A DNA stretch of 64,000 nt from Kluyvera intermedia (GTDB taxonomy: Bacteria; Pseudomonadota; Gammaproteobacteria; Enterobacterales; Enterobacteriaceae): positions 2,170,001 through 2,234,000 of the forward strand of contig NZ_CP139986.1 in the NCBI RefSeq assembly GCF_034424175.1, given 5' to 3'. Below the pieces are notes generated by a model that had not been told where the DNA came from, searched no databases, and saw only the letters and a program-made list of their open reading frames with translations. Shown piece by piece: positions 1 to 7,367 of the stretch; the stretch's first letter is position 1; each line of letters begins with the position of its first letter. A program made the position numbers and the translations under genes.

Positions 1-561
1 CGAAAAAAACATTATCATATGCATGAGGTCTAATAGCGATATCATGGGCAGGTGTTTTCTGAATCTCATCAGATTTAATATTATCCTCAGTCAGGCGTAA
101 CCACACCTCCAGGACTTCTGCGTTACCACTCTTAACCTTAGCATAACCTTCTGCGGTTTTTCTGTCTTCGGCTACATACAACCCCTCACCATCAAGTTCA
201 TTGCCATTTTCGAATGCATCATTTTCAAAACTTGAAGATAATCCGTTTTTCAACAGATTTTTAGAATCAAGAGTTGCATGATATCCTGCTTGTATAATTA
301 ACTGCCTGCCCCTCAGTACATCACTATCCTGTCTCTTAGGGGATAATCTTTTTAATAAAGAGGTTAAGCAGTCGCGTTTTTTTCTTTAAGGATTTCTTTT
401 GCTGAGGGTAACTCATCATATTTAATGGGTGTCGTAGATATAACTAATGAAACGTTTTTAATGCTGCTAATCTTGTGTAGAGCACCTTGTAATCTCGAAT
501 CTCTAACTTCTGTAATCGAAGACACATCATAGCATTTTAGTCCGTATAATCTTGTAATCAT
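1..561 (-). CDS. Probable ADP-ribosyltransferase-fold protein, partial and frame-broken
   Basis: The frame runs off the left edge of the window. The 5' part starts at ATG 561 and reads 65 codons to TAA at 364. A second frame, shifted by -1, is open from 376 to base 2 (125 codons) and has no start codon of its own upstream. It contains the diphtheria toxin/exotoxin A-type pattern: GYHAT (usual form YHGT), then a GL turn, then GEGLYVAED about 30 residues later, then GYA, then a hydrophobic strand VLEVWL. These match the His, first Tyr and second Tyr of the H-Y-E class. The catalytic Glu would lie beyond the edge. The two frames join exactly if a -1 shift occurs at the A7C run at 376-383. The gene is AT-rich, unlike the backbone, and sits beside a decayed IS element, which suggests acquired DNA. 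It may be a frameshift pseudogene, a gene using programmed frameshifting, or a sequencing error. The family call rests on motifs read by eye; the substrate is unknown. Confidence 0.5.
376..382 (-). promoter_or_regulatory. A_AAA_AAC slippery heptamer at the frame break
   Basis: Read on the minus strand in the frame of ATG 561, the codons are GAA AAA AAC GCG ACT GCT TAA. A -1 slip on A_AAA_AAC moves the ribosome exactly into the frame that carries the ADP-ribosyltransferase motifs. The zero-frame stop comes three codons later. The same heptamer is present in the insA/insB overlap of the IS1 copy in this window, where -1 frameshifting is established. No clear stimulatory pseudoknot was identified downstream. 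Confidence 0.4.
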
Positions 562-745
562 TATCCTTGCCTTGGCAATTAAAATCTTGTGGCTTATAAA
601 TTAAAATGAATAAATATTTGAAGATTTTAGCACTAAAAAAATGCTTTTGTTTTTCAAAAAACAATCCTCTAATTTTATCGGTATGTTTGTAAGTATCCCA
701 GCAATCCGCACCATTCACTTTTAGAGATCTTCCGACATACTGATT

Positions 746-1290
746 ATGTCCCCTGAGGAGGTTGCTATGCGTAAGATCTGATTCACTGAACACCAGATTA
801 TCGCCGTTCTGAAGTCCGTCGAAGCCGGACGAACCGTCAAAGATGTTTGACGACCTCAGTCTGGAATACCGGGCACTGAGAGACGTTATCGAAAAAAGCT
901 TTAAAACCAGCGATAAAGCGTGAGCTCATCAGCTATCTGACGGCGCAGTTTGCCATGAGCTTACGTCAGGCATGCAGGACATTATCGCTGAGCAGGACAG
1001 TGTATTTTTATCAGCCCGACACCCGGCGTGATGAGCCGGTGATCCAGGCGCTTACTGAAATGGCGCAACGCTATCCGCGATACGGTGTGAAGAAACTCTT
1101 TCAGGTGCTTCGCAGGAAGGGTAATGCCTGGAATCATAAGCGTGTACACCGGATTTACTGCCTGCTGAAACTGAATTCGTCGTAAGGGTAAACAACGCCT
1201 GCCGGTGCGCAACCCGGCTCCGCTGGCAACACCGGAAGCATTAAACCAGAGCTGGTCGATAGATTTTATGCACGATGCTCTCGTCATATA
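746..1290 (+). mobile_element. Degenerate IS3-family (IS407-group-like) transposase remnant
   Basis: A ribosome-binding site (GAGGAGG) and ATG at 766 open a frame reading like the start of an IS3-family orfA (FTEHQIIAVLKSVEAGRTVKDV), but with a stop at codon 5 and another near codon 28. Most of orfA is deleted. From about 850 the orfB-like sequence resumes in fragments. The longest open piece (955-1185) contains SLRQACRTLSLSR and RYPRYGVKKLF, typical of the helix-turn-helix part of this family. A further frame at about 1240-1280 reads NQSWSIDFMHDAL, which includes the first catalytic Asp of the DDE domain, and then breaks off. No complete terminal inverted repeats or target duplication were seen. 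It is non-functional. Confidence 0.7.
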
Positions 1291-1404
1291 TCCAGTCGAC
1301 GCGTTTTGGTCATTTCGGCCCAGTCTTTGGAAGAATGTTGTACTCATCCATGTACTCATTTTTGACAGCGTTGTTACGAGATGAGTTGAGACATTATGAA
1401 ATAA

Positions 1405-1430
1405 AAAATCCACGCAATTGCGTGGATTTT
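1405..1430. terminator. Palindromic bidirectional terminator downstream of ychF
   Basis: A perfect 26-bp palindrome with stem AAAATCCACGC and loop AATT, ending in a T run on either strand. It lies about 60 bp beyond the ychF stop and separates ychF from the degenerate accessory DNA. Confidence 0.7.
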
Positions 1431-1445
1431 ATGGCTTTTTGTGAT

Positions 1446-1475
1446 TCTCATGAGGTTCAGCGAAACCTCATGAGA
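1446..1475. repeat. 12-bp inverted repeat just after ychF
   Basis: TCTCATGAGGTT is followed by a 6-base loop and its exact complement AACCTCATGAGA. It lies 14 bp past the ychF stop codon on the minus strand. There is no T tract in the ychF direction, so it is more likely an mRNA 3'-end stabilising stem than a stand-alone terminator. Confidence 0.5.
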
Positions 1476-1488
1476 CAACAAATTTTAT

Positions 1489-2583
1489 TTAGACGTTGAA
1501 CAGGAAGTTCATAATGTCGCCATCTTTAACGACATAATCTTTCCCTTCCGCACGCATCTTGCCCGCTTCTTTCGCGCCTTGCTCACCCTTGTAGGTGATA
1601 AAGTCTTCAAACGCGATAGTCTGAGCACGGATAAAGCCTTTTTCAAAGTCGGTGTGAATTTTACCGGCCGCCTGCGGTGCGGTGGCGCCAACAGGGATGG
1701 TCCATGCACGGACTTCTTTCACGCCAGCGGTGAAATAGGTTTGCAGATTCAGCAGTTCATAACCGGCACGGATAACGCGGTTCAGGCCTGGTTCTTCAAT
1801 ACCCAGCTCAGCCATAAACTCATCACGGTCAGCGTCGTCGAGTTCAGCGATATCAGATTCTACGGCGGCGCAAACGGCAACCACAACGGAACCTTCGGTT
1901 GCAGCGATTTCACGTACTTTATCGAGGTACGGGTTATTTTCAAAACCGTCTTCGTTTACGTTGGCAATATACATGGTTGGCTTCAGGGTCAGGAAGCTCA
2001 GGTATCTGATTGCCGCTTTGTCTTCGTCGGTCAGGTTGGTCAGGGAACGCAGCATACCGGCGTTCTCCAGCTGTGGCAGGCATTTTTCCAGCGCGGTCAG
2101 TTCAGCTTTTGCGTCTTTGTCGCCGCCTTTCGCTTTCTTCTGCACACGGTGGATAGCGCGTTCGCAGGTATCCAGATCGGACAGAGCCAGTTCGGTGTTG
2201 ATGACTTCGATGTCGTCAGCCGGATCCACTTTGTTATTCACGTGGATGATGTTGTCGTTTTCAAAGCAACGAACAACGTGGCCGATAGCTTCGGTCTCGC
2301 GAATGTTGGTCAGGAACTGGTTGCCCAGGCCTTCACCTTTAGATGCACCTTTTACCAGACCCGCGATATCAACGAATTCCATGGTGGTTGGCAGGATGCG
2401 CTGTGGTTTGACGATTTCTGCCAGTTGATCCAGACGTGGATCGGGCATCGGGACAACACCCGTGTTCGGCTCGATAGTACAGAACGGGAAGTTTGCCGCT
2501 TCAATACCCGCTTTAGTGAGCGCGTTGAACAGGGTGGATTTGCCTACGTTAGGCAAACCAACGATACCGCATTTGAATCCCAT
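1489..2583 (-). CDS. ychF: Redox-regulated Obg-family ATPase YchF
   Basis: This is the OLA1/YchF member of the Obg GTPase group, which prefers ATP, binds ribosomes and affects oxidative-stress responses. The 364-residue product has the P-loop GLPNVGKS at residues 9-16, the switch region around VDIAGLVKGASKGEGLG, the altered specificity motif NVNE (instead of NKxD) and a C-terminal TGS domain ending in VVKDGDIMNFLFNV. The length matches the K-12 protein. It is downstream of pth on the same strand with a 158-bp spacer, as in K-12, and is probably partly co-transcribed with it. Nothing unusual in the protein. Confidence 0.96.
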   Translation of the reverse strand: MGFKCGIVGLPNVGKSTLFNALTKAGIEAANFPFCTIEPNTGVVPMPDPRLDQLAEIVKPQRILPTTMEFVDIAGLVKGASKGEGLGNQFLTNIRETEAIGHVVRCFENDNIIHVNNKVDPADDIEVINTELALSDLDTCERAIHRVQKKAKGGDKDAKAELTALEKCLPQLENAGMLRSLTNLTDEDKAAIRYLSFLTLKPTMYIANVNEDGFENNPYLDKVREIAATEGSVVVAVCAAVESDIAELDDADRDEFMAELGIEEPGLNRVIRAGYELLNLQTYFTAGVKEVRAWTIPVGATAPQAAGKIHTDFEKGFIRAQTIAFEDFITYKGEQGAKEAGKMRAEGKDYVVKDGDIMNFLFNV

Positions 2584-2741
2584 GTTTAAATCACCTTAAT
2601 CTTTTGATTTTCAACCTGTTATATAAAACAGATTGTAGAAAAGTAAATAACTCTGCCTATTATACACGTCATACGAAAAAATTACCGTATACACATCATC
2701 CTTCACGCTGACTTAGCGTCGGCTGACGGACAAGTGAATAA

Positions 2742-3326
2742 TTATTGCGCTTTAAAGGCATGCAGGCGGTTGGTCGCTTTGGTGAGTCCGTCTTTGAGCC
2801 AAACCTCGGTACAGCGCGCCGCTTCGTCTACCGCATCGTCGATGAGCTTCTGTTCGGCGGACTGTGGCTTGCCTAATACAAATCCGACAACCTTGCTTTT
2901 ATCGCCCGGATGACCGATTCCGATGCGTAAGCGATGAAAATTAGGGTTATTACCTAATTTACTGATGATGTCTTTGAGCCCATTGTGGCCACCGTGGCCG
3001 CCGCCAAGTTTAAATTTCGCCACGCCGGGTGGTAGATCCAGCTCATCATGAGCGACCAGAATTTCATCTGGATTAATACGATAGAACGTTGCCAGTGCCG
3101 CAACGGCTTTGCCGCTGAGGTTCATAAAGGTGGTGGGCACCAGCAGACGAATATCTTCTCCGGCGAGATTAATGCGGGAGGTGTAGCCAAAAAATTTGCT
3201 CTCTTCACGCAGTGGGGCGCGAAAACGTTCTGCCAGCAAATCAACATACCAGGCGCCAGCGTTATGACGCGTTCCCGCGTATTCTGCGCCGGGGTTCGCC
3301 AGGCCGACAATCAGTTTAATCGTCAC
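2742..3326 (-). CDS. pth: Peptidyl-tRNA hydrolase
   Basis: Hydrolyses the ester between tRNA and peptides released by ribosome drop-off, recycling tRNA in the cytoplasm. It is 194 residues, the same as K-12 Pth. The family signature GLANPGAEYAGTRHN holds the catalytic His21 and the Asn near the N-terminus. FMNLSG, HDELDLP (catalytic Asp region) and GGGHGGHNGLK follow in the expected order. The start ATG 3326 gives the MTIKLIVGLANPG N-terminus. It is the first gene of the pth-ychF pair and is divergent from ychH across about 300 bp. Confidence 0.96.
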   Translation of the reverse strand: MTIKLIVGLANPGAEYAGTRHNAGAWYVDLLAERFRAPLREESKFFGYTSRINLAGEDIRLLVPTTFMNLSGKAVAALATFYRINPDEILVAHDELDLPPGVAKFKLGGGHGGHNGLKDIISKLGNNPNFHRLRIGIGHPGDKSKVVGFVLGKPQSAEQKLIDDAVDEAARCTEVWLKDGLTKATNRLHAFKAQ

Positions 3327-3635
3327 GTAGTTATTCCTGAGTGGTCAATCTTAACGGCGGCTAGTTTACGTCGTGATGACGCTGTTGACAAAAATAAGCG
3401 CCGAAAGGGGCGAAAATTGAATAGTTCAACAGTGAGATAATATGGTTTTAATGTATTTCAGTAACTTAAATGTAAAGTTTTGTTCACCATAAGTGTTCAT
3501 TTGTGATCGCCCACGCAATTATACCTGGCGGTGTTGTCTATACTTTACACACGAGGAATAGGGATATACTCATCGTCTTTCAAGTCCAATAGAGTCTATA
3601 TCCCGAAGCCCAAGCCAATCTACGGAGGTGACACT

Positions 3636-3908
3636 ATGAAACGCAAAAACGCTTCGTTACTCGGTAATGTGCTCATGGGATTAGGCCTGGTCGTTATGGT
3701 CGTTGGGGTTGGTTACTCAATTCTAAACCAGTTGCCGCAACTTGATCTGCCGCAGTTCTTTGCGCATGGTGCCATTCTTAGTATTTTTGTCGGCGCTGTG
3801 CTTTGGCTAACCGGGGCGCGTGTGGGTGGACGCGAACAGGTTTGCGATAGATATTGGTGGGTTCGCCACTACGATAAACGCTGTCGCCGCAACGGTAATC
3901 ATAGCTAA
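3636..3908 (+). CDS. ychH: Small stress-induced inner-membrane protein YchH
   Basis: A 90-residue protein with two predicted membrane segments (about residues 10-28 and 41-60) and a basic C-terminal tail containing CDRYWWVRHYDKRC. It closely matches K-12 YchH. The start ATG 3636 is fixed by a strong GGAGGTG ribosome-binding site at 3624-3630. The open frame extends 35 codons upstream, but that part has no such site. The family is linked to stress resistance and biofilm formation in E. coli; its molecular activity is unknown. It is divergent from pth and ends before a hairpin terminator. Confidence 0.9.
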   Translation: MKRKNASLLGNVLMGLGLVVMVVGVGYSILNQLPQLDLPQFFAHGAILSIFVGAVLWLTGARVGGREQVCDRYWWVRHYDKRCRRNGNHS

Positions 3909-3941
3909 GTAATAGCACGCTTAAGTGGATGCACAAATAAG

Positions 3942-3969
3942 AAAGCCCTGGTCATCAGACCGGGGCTTT
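3942..3969. terminator. Convergent terminator between ychH and the aspartokinase gene
   Basis: The stem AAAGCCC...GGGCTTT with additional inner pairs (TGGT/ACCG) forms a hairpin between two convergent genes. It probably serves both. Confidence 0.7.
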
Positions 3970-3991
3970 ACTGTTTTGGGTATCGCGTAAC

Positions 3992-5353
3992 TTATTCAAA
4001 CAAACGATGATGTAGTGCTTTAACCGCACCGTCAGCGACGTCGCCTGGCAGCAGGAAGCAAAGCGTATTGTTAGAGGCGCCGTGACAGATCATGCGTACC
4101 GCATGTTCTTCAAGGCGTGCAAAAACATCCTGACAAACGCCCGCGGCATGAGTCAGTTGGTTGCCAACAAGCGTTATCAGTGCCAGCCCAGTTTCCGCTT
4201 CCACACGACAATGGGACGATAGCGCGGTAAATAATGCGCTGGTCAGCGCACCGTCGTCGCCAGAGGTGGCATGCGTTGAGTCCAGTGCCAGCGCGATACT
4301 GTTTTCTGAGGTTGTTATCAGATCGACCGCAACAGAGTGCTGCGCCAGAATGGCAAATATCTGCGCCAGAAAACGATGAGTCGGTTCTGAGTCCAGACCT
4401 TGTAAACGCAGCAGCGTCTGCTTACGGCGTACAGCAACCGCACGGTAACGCGGAGGATTTTCCGTCGTGCAGCACACCAGCGTCCCGCCTGCGGCGGTAT
4501 CTTTGCTGGAGCCAACAAAAACGGGAATGTTTTTGCGCATGGCGGGCATCAGCGTGGCTGGATGAAGTACTTTAGCACCGTAGGCCGCCATATCGCTGGC
4601 CTCGGAGAAAGAGATGCTGTCGATGCGTTTAGCCGTTGGCGTGATGCGCGGATCCGTCGTATAAATGCCTGCGACATCGGTCCAGATATCCACACGTGCA
4701 GCATGAAGTGCTTCACCCAGCAGTGACGCCGTGTAATCACTGCCGCCGCGCCCAAGCGTGGTGGTATGACCGGCACTGTCACGACCAATAAAGCCCTGGG
4801 TCACCATGACCGCTTGCTCAATTCGTGGGCGAAGGTGCAGCTCAGCGAGCTCTGCCAGGGCATTGACGTCGGGTTCTGCGCAGCCGTAATTGGAGTCGGT
4901 TCGCATCACTCTTCGCGCATCAAACCAACTCGACTCAACCTGACGTTCACGCAAAACTTCGGCGAAAAGCAGGCTGGATATTAATTCTCCATGACTTACC
5001 AGCTCATCGCTTAATGCGGTGGAAGGGGACGTCATTGCGGTATGAGCTAGTTGACCAATATTGTCGAGAAGATTATCAATCTCCGCGCTGATAACGGATG
5101 GCTGCCTTAAACGAGAAATAATGTTGTATTGGATGGTGCGTAAAGTCTCAAGCTTGTCTAATTGTTGAGGACTTTCCAGACCTTCAGAAAGCTCAACCAG
5201 CAAGTTTGTGACGCCTGCTGACGCAGACAAAACGACTAAACGAACATTGGGATCAGCAAGAACAATGCTGGCACTGCGGTTCATCGCATCAAAATCTGCG
5301 ACGCTTGTGCCACCAAATTTGGCAACGACGAATTGTGGATAAATGCGAGTCAT
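3992..5353 (-). CDS. LysC-type aspartokinase, probably dedicated to diaminobutyrate synthesis
   Basis: Phosphorylates L-aspartate to aspartyl-4-phosphate. It is 453 residues and clearly homologous to E. coli aspartokinase III (449). It shows KFGGTSVADFDAMNRSA at 12-28, the TTTLGRGGSDYTA active-site motif at 197-209, the DIWTDVAGIYTTDPR motif, and two C-terminal ACT domains. A by-eye gapless alignment puts Ser322, Thr325 and Arg327 at the positions of LysC Met318, Ser321 and Gly323. These belong to the lysine-binding loop, where known feedback-resistant changes map. The ITTSE motif of the same pocket is kept. The neighbours facing it are dat and ddc, which convert its downstream product aspartate semialdehyde into 1,3-diaminopropane. 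I infer a pathway-specific aspartokinase with weakened or absent lysine control. The usual lysC lies elsewhere in such genomes. The aspartokinase assignment is firm; loss of feedback is inference. Confidence 0.9.
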   Translation of the reverse strand: MTRIYPQFVVAKFGGTSVADFDAMNRSASIVLADPNVRLVVLSASAGVTNLLVELSEGLESPQQLDKLETLRTIQYNIISRLRQPSVISAEIDNLLDNIGQLAHTAMTSPSTALSDELVSHGELISSLLFAEVLRERQVESSWFDARRVMRTDSNYGCAEPDVNALAELAELHLRPRIEQAVMVTQGFIGRDSAGHTTTLGRGGSDYTASLLGEALHAARVDIWTDVAGIYTTDPRITPTAKRIDSISFSEASDMAAYGAKVLHPATLMPAMRKNIPVFVGSSKDTAAGGTLVCCTTENPPRYRAVAVRRKQTLLRLQGLDSEPTHRFLAQIFAILAQHSVAVDLITTSENSIALALDSTHATSGDDGALTSALFTALSSHCRVEAETGLALITLVGNQLTHAAGVCQDVFARLEEHAVRMICHGASNNTLCFLLPGDVADGAVKALHHRLFE

Positions 5354-5968
5354 AACAATCTCATATCAGGGCGCCATAAAGTGATGGCTAGAAAATTTTC
5401 ATTCTCGGCATAAGGGAAGAATCTTCACCTTACGAAACATCCGCCCGCGGACATTTCTGATGACAACCCAGGAAGCGCGTTCCTGTTGTCGATAACGTGT
5501 TTTGCCTGCCAATCGTTACCGGATAATGCACATGCGTTCTTTATTTACAGCCGGTGCAAATAAGCGCGCCATACTAAGTGATTTATTCTTATGAATCGAC
5601 TGTTTTATTTTATTTCTCGGCAAACAGTGAGTGATCGTCCTTTAAGCGAAAGGGAGTGGTGTTATTAACGGTAAAAACGTGTAAATAAATAATAAAGCCC
5701 TGAAAATCAGATGGACTTCATTACATTATTGTTACTGTATCTATATGTGGCTTTTAGCGATAAAAGGTAACAAAAGCAAAGTGGTCAGCTCAGTTCGTTT
5801 TCTTGTTAGTTATTGATTTTATGGGGATTAATGTGTTTTTTAGATTGGGTGAAAATAAAAGATTGAGCCCTTCGCTAAAACAACATATATTAGCCGCGCT
5901 TTTTTATAGGTAATCCTTAAACCCTTTATTCAATCAGGCGTTAAACCACACCTGGTTGTAGGAGTGAT
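5354..5968. other. 615-bp divergent control region between aspartokinase and dat
   Basis: No gene was found. The half next to dat (about 5640-5960) is very AT-rich, as expected of a promoter/H-NS-type region. The dat ribosome-binding site AGGAG is at 5960-5964. On the aspartokinase side a bulged inverted repeat at 5462-5490 (GACAAC..AGGAA / TTCCTGTTGTC) would form a stem in the aspartokinase mRNA leader about 110 nt before its ATG. I looked for the conserved helices of the lysine (L-box) riboswitch, found upstream of enterobacterial lysC, and did not recognise them. Confidence 0.5.
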
Positions 5969-7354
5969 ATGATGACGGATAAAGTCCGTATTGATACTTT
6001 ACGTGCTAATTCATTAACACAAACCAACGATACCTTTTTAGCAAGACAAGCCGAGTTTGAATCTAACGTCAGGAGCTATCCGCGTAAACTGCCATTGGCG
6101 ATTGCCAAAGCGCAGGGCGTCTGGATTACTGATGTAGAAAATAATCAATATCTTGATTGTCTGGCAGGTGCTGGCACCCTGGCGCTTGGTCATAATCATC
6201 CTGATGTGCTTCAAAGTATTCAAAGTGTCATCACTAGCGGCTTACCGTTACATACGCTCGATCTGACTACACCATTAAAAGATGAATTTTCATCTTATTT
6301 GCTCTCCCTGTTACCGGGCGAAGGCAAAGAGTATTGCCTGCAATTCACCGGCCCATCCGGTGCTGATGCGGTGGAAGCCGCACTGAAGCTGGCGAAGAAA
6401 GTGACTGGCCGTTCCAGCGTTATCAGTTTCTCCGGCGGCTATCATGGGATGACCCACGGTGCCTTGTCCGTGACCGGTAACCTGTCGCCAAAAGAAGCCG
6501 TCAGCAACATGATGGCCGAAGTGCAGTTTATGCCTTATCCGCATGAGTACCGTTGCCCACTGGGTATTGGCGGCGAAGCGGGCGTGAAAGCCTTAAGCTA
6601 CTACTTCGAAAACCTGATTAATGACGTTGAAAGCGGCGTGCGTAAACCTGCGGCGGTGATCCTTGAAGCCGTTCAGGGTGAAGGCGGCGTCAACCCGGCT
6701 CCGGTCGAGTGGCTGCAGCGCATTCGTAAAGTGACTCAGGAACACGGTATTCTGCTGATCATCGATGAAGTTCAGGCAGGTTTCGCGCGTACCGGTAAGC
6801 TGTTTGCATTCGAACACGCCGGTATTGAGCCGGACATCATCGTCATGTCTAAAGCTGTGGGCGGCGGTCTGCCGCTGGCCGTTCTGGGTATCAAAAAGCA
6901 GTTCGATGCATGGTCTCCAGGTCACCACACGGGTACCTTCCGTGGTAACCAGCTGGCAATGGCCACCGGTCTGACGACGCTGAAAATCCTCAAAGACGAT
7001 AAGATTGCCGATAAAGTTGCTGCCCAGGGCGAGTGGCTGAAAGGTAAACTGGCTGATCTTCAGAAACGTTATCCGGTGATTGGGCAGGTGCGTGGTTTGG
7101 GGCTGATGATCGGCCTTGAGATTGTGAAGCCGAGTGAAGCACAGGATCATATGGGTTGCTACCCGGCCGATGGCGCGCTTTCTGCATTGCTGCAGAAAAA
7201 ATGCTTCGAAAATGGCCTGATTCTTGAGCGTGGCGGTCGCGATGGTTGCGTACTGCGTTTACTGCCATCTCTGCTGATTACCAACGCTGAGCTGGAAATC
7301 TTCCTCGATAAATTTGAAAACGCCTTGCTAGGCGCTGGCGTGAAGCCGGTTTAA
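5969..7354 (+). CDS. dat: Diaminobutyrate--2-oxoglutarate aminotransferase
   Basis: A class III PLP aminotransferase of 461 residues. It uses glutamate to aminate L-aspartate 4-semialdehyde to L-2,4-diaminobutyrate. The sequence shows GPSGADAVEAALKLAK at 128-143, SFSGGYHGMTHG at 153-164, the cofactor Asp in DEVQAGFARTG (266-276) and the PLP lysine at K295 within MSKAVGGGLP. Two adjacent ATG codons (5969, 5972) follow AGGAG; the first is used here. It is immediately followed by ddc and is divergent from an aspartokinase that supplies the same pathway. Close relatives are the Dat proteins of the 1,3-diaminopropane pathway of Acinetobacter and enterobacteria. Confidence 0.93.
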   Translation: MMTDKVRIDTLRANSLTQTNDTFLARQAEFESNVRSYPRKLPLAIAKAQGVWITDVENNQYLDCLAGAGTLALGHNHPDVLQSIQSVITSGLPLHTLDLTTPLKDEFSSYLLSLLPGEGKEYCLQFTGPSGADAVEAALKLAKKVTGRSSVISFSGGYHGMTHGALSVTGNLSPKEAVSNMMAEVQFMPYPHEYRCPLGIGGEAGVKALSYYFENLINDVESGVRKPAAVILEAVQGEGGVNPAPVEWLQRIRKVTQEHGILLIIDEVQAGFARTGKLFAFEHAGIEPDIIVMSKAVGGGLPLAVLGIKKQFDAWSPGHHTGTFRGNQLAMATGLTTLKILKDDKIADKVAAQGEWLKGKLADLQKRYPVIGQVRGLGLMIGLEIVKPSEAQDHMGCYPADGALSALLQKKCFENGLILERGGRDGCVLRLLPSLLITNAELEIFLDKFENALLGAGVKPV

Positions 7355-7367
7355 CGGAGTGGGTCGA

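Noticed and set aside
527..793. 88-codon minus-strand frame overlapping the start of the ART-like gene
   Set aside because: It overlaps both the IS remnant start and the upstream region of the ART-like gene, has no strong start signal, and reads like random AT-rich sequence.
1579..2589. 336-codon open frame antisense to ychF
   Set aside because: It mirrors ychF codon usage on the opposite strand, has no family features, and ychF is certain.
5354..5640. Lysine riboswitch upstream of the aspartokinase
   Set aside because: The conserved L-box core was not recognised; only a single bulged stem is evident.
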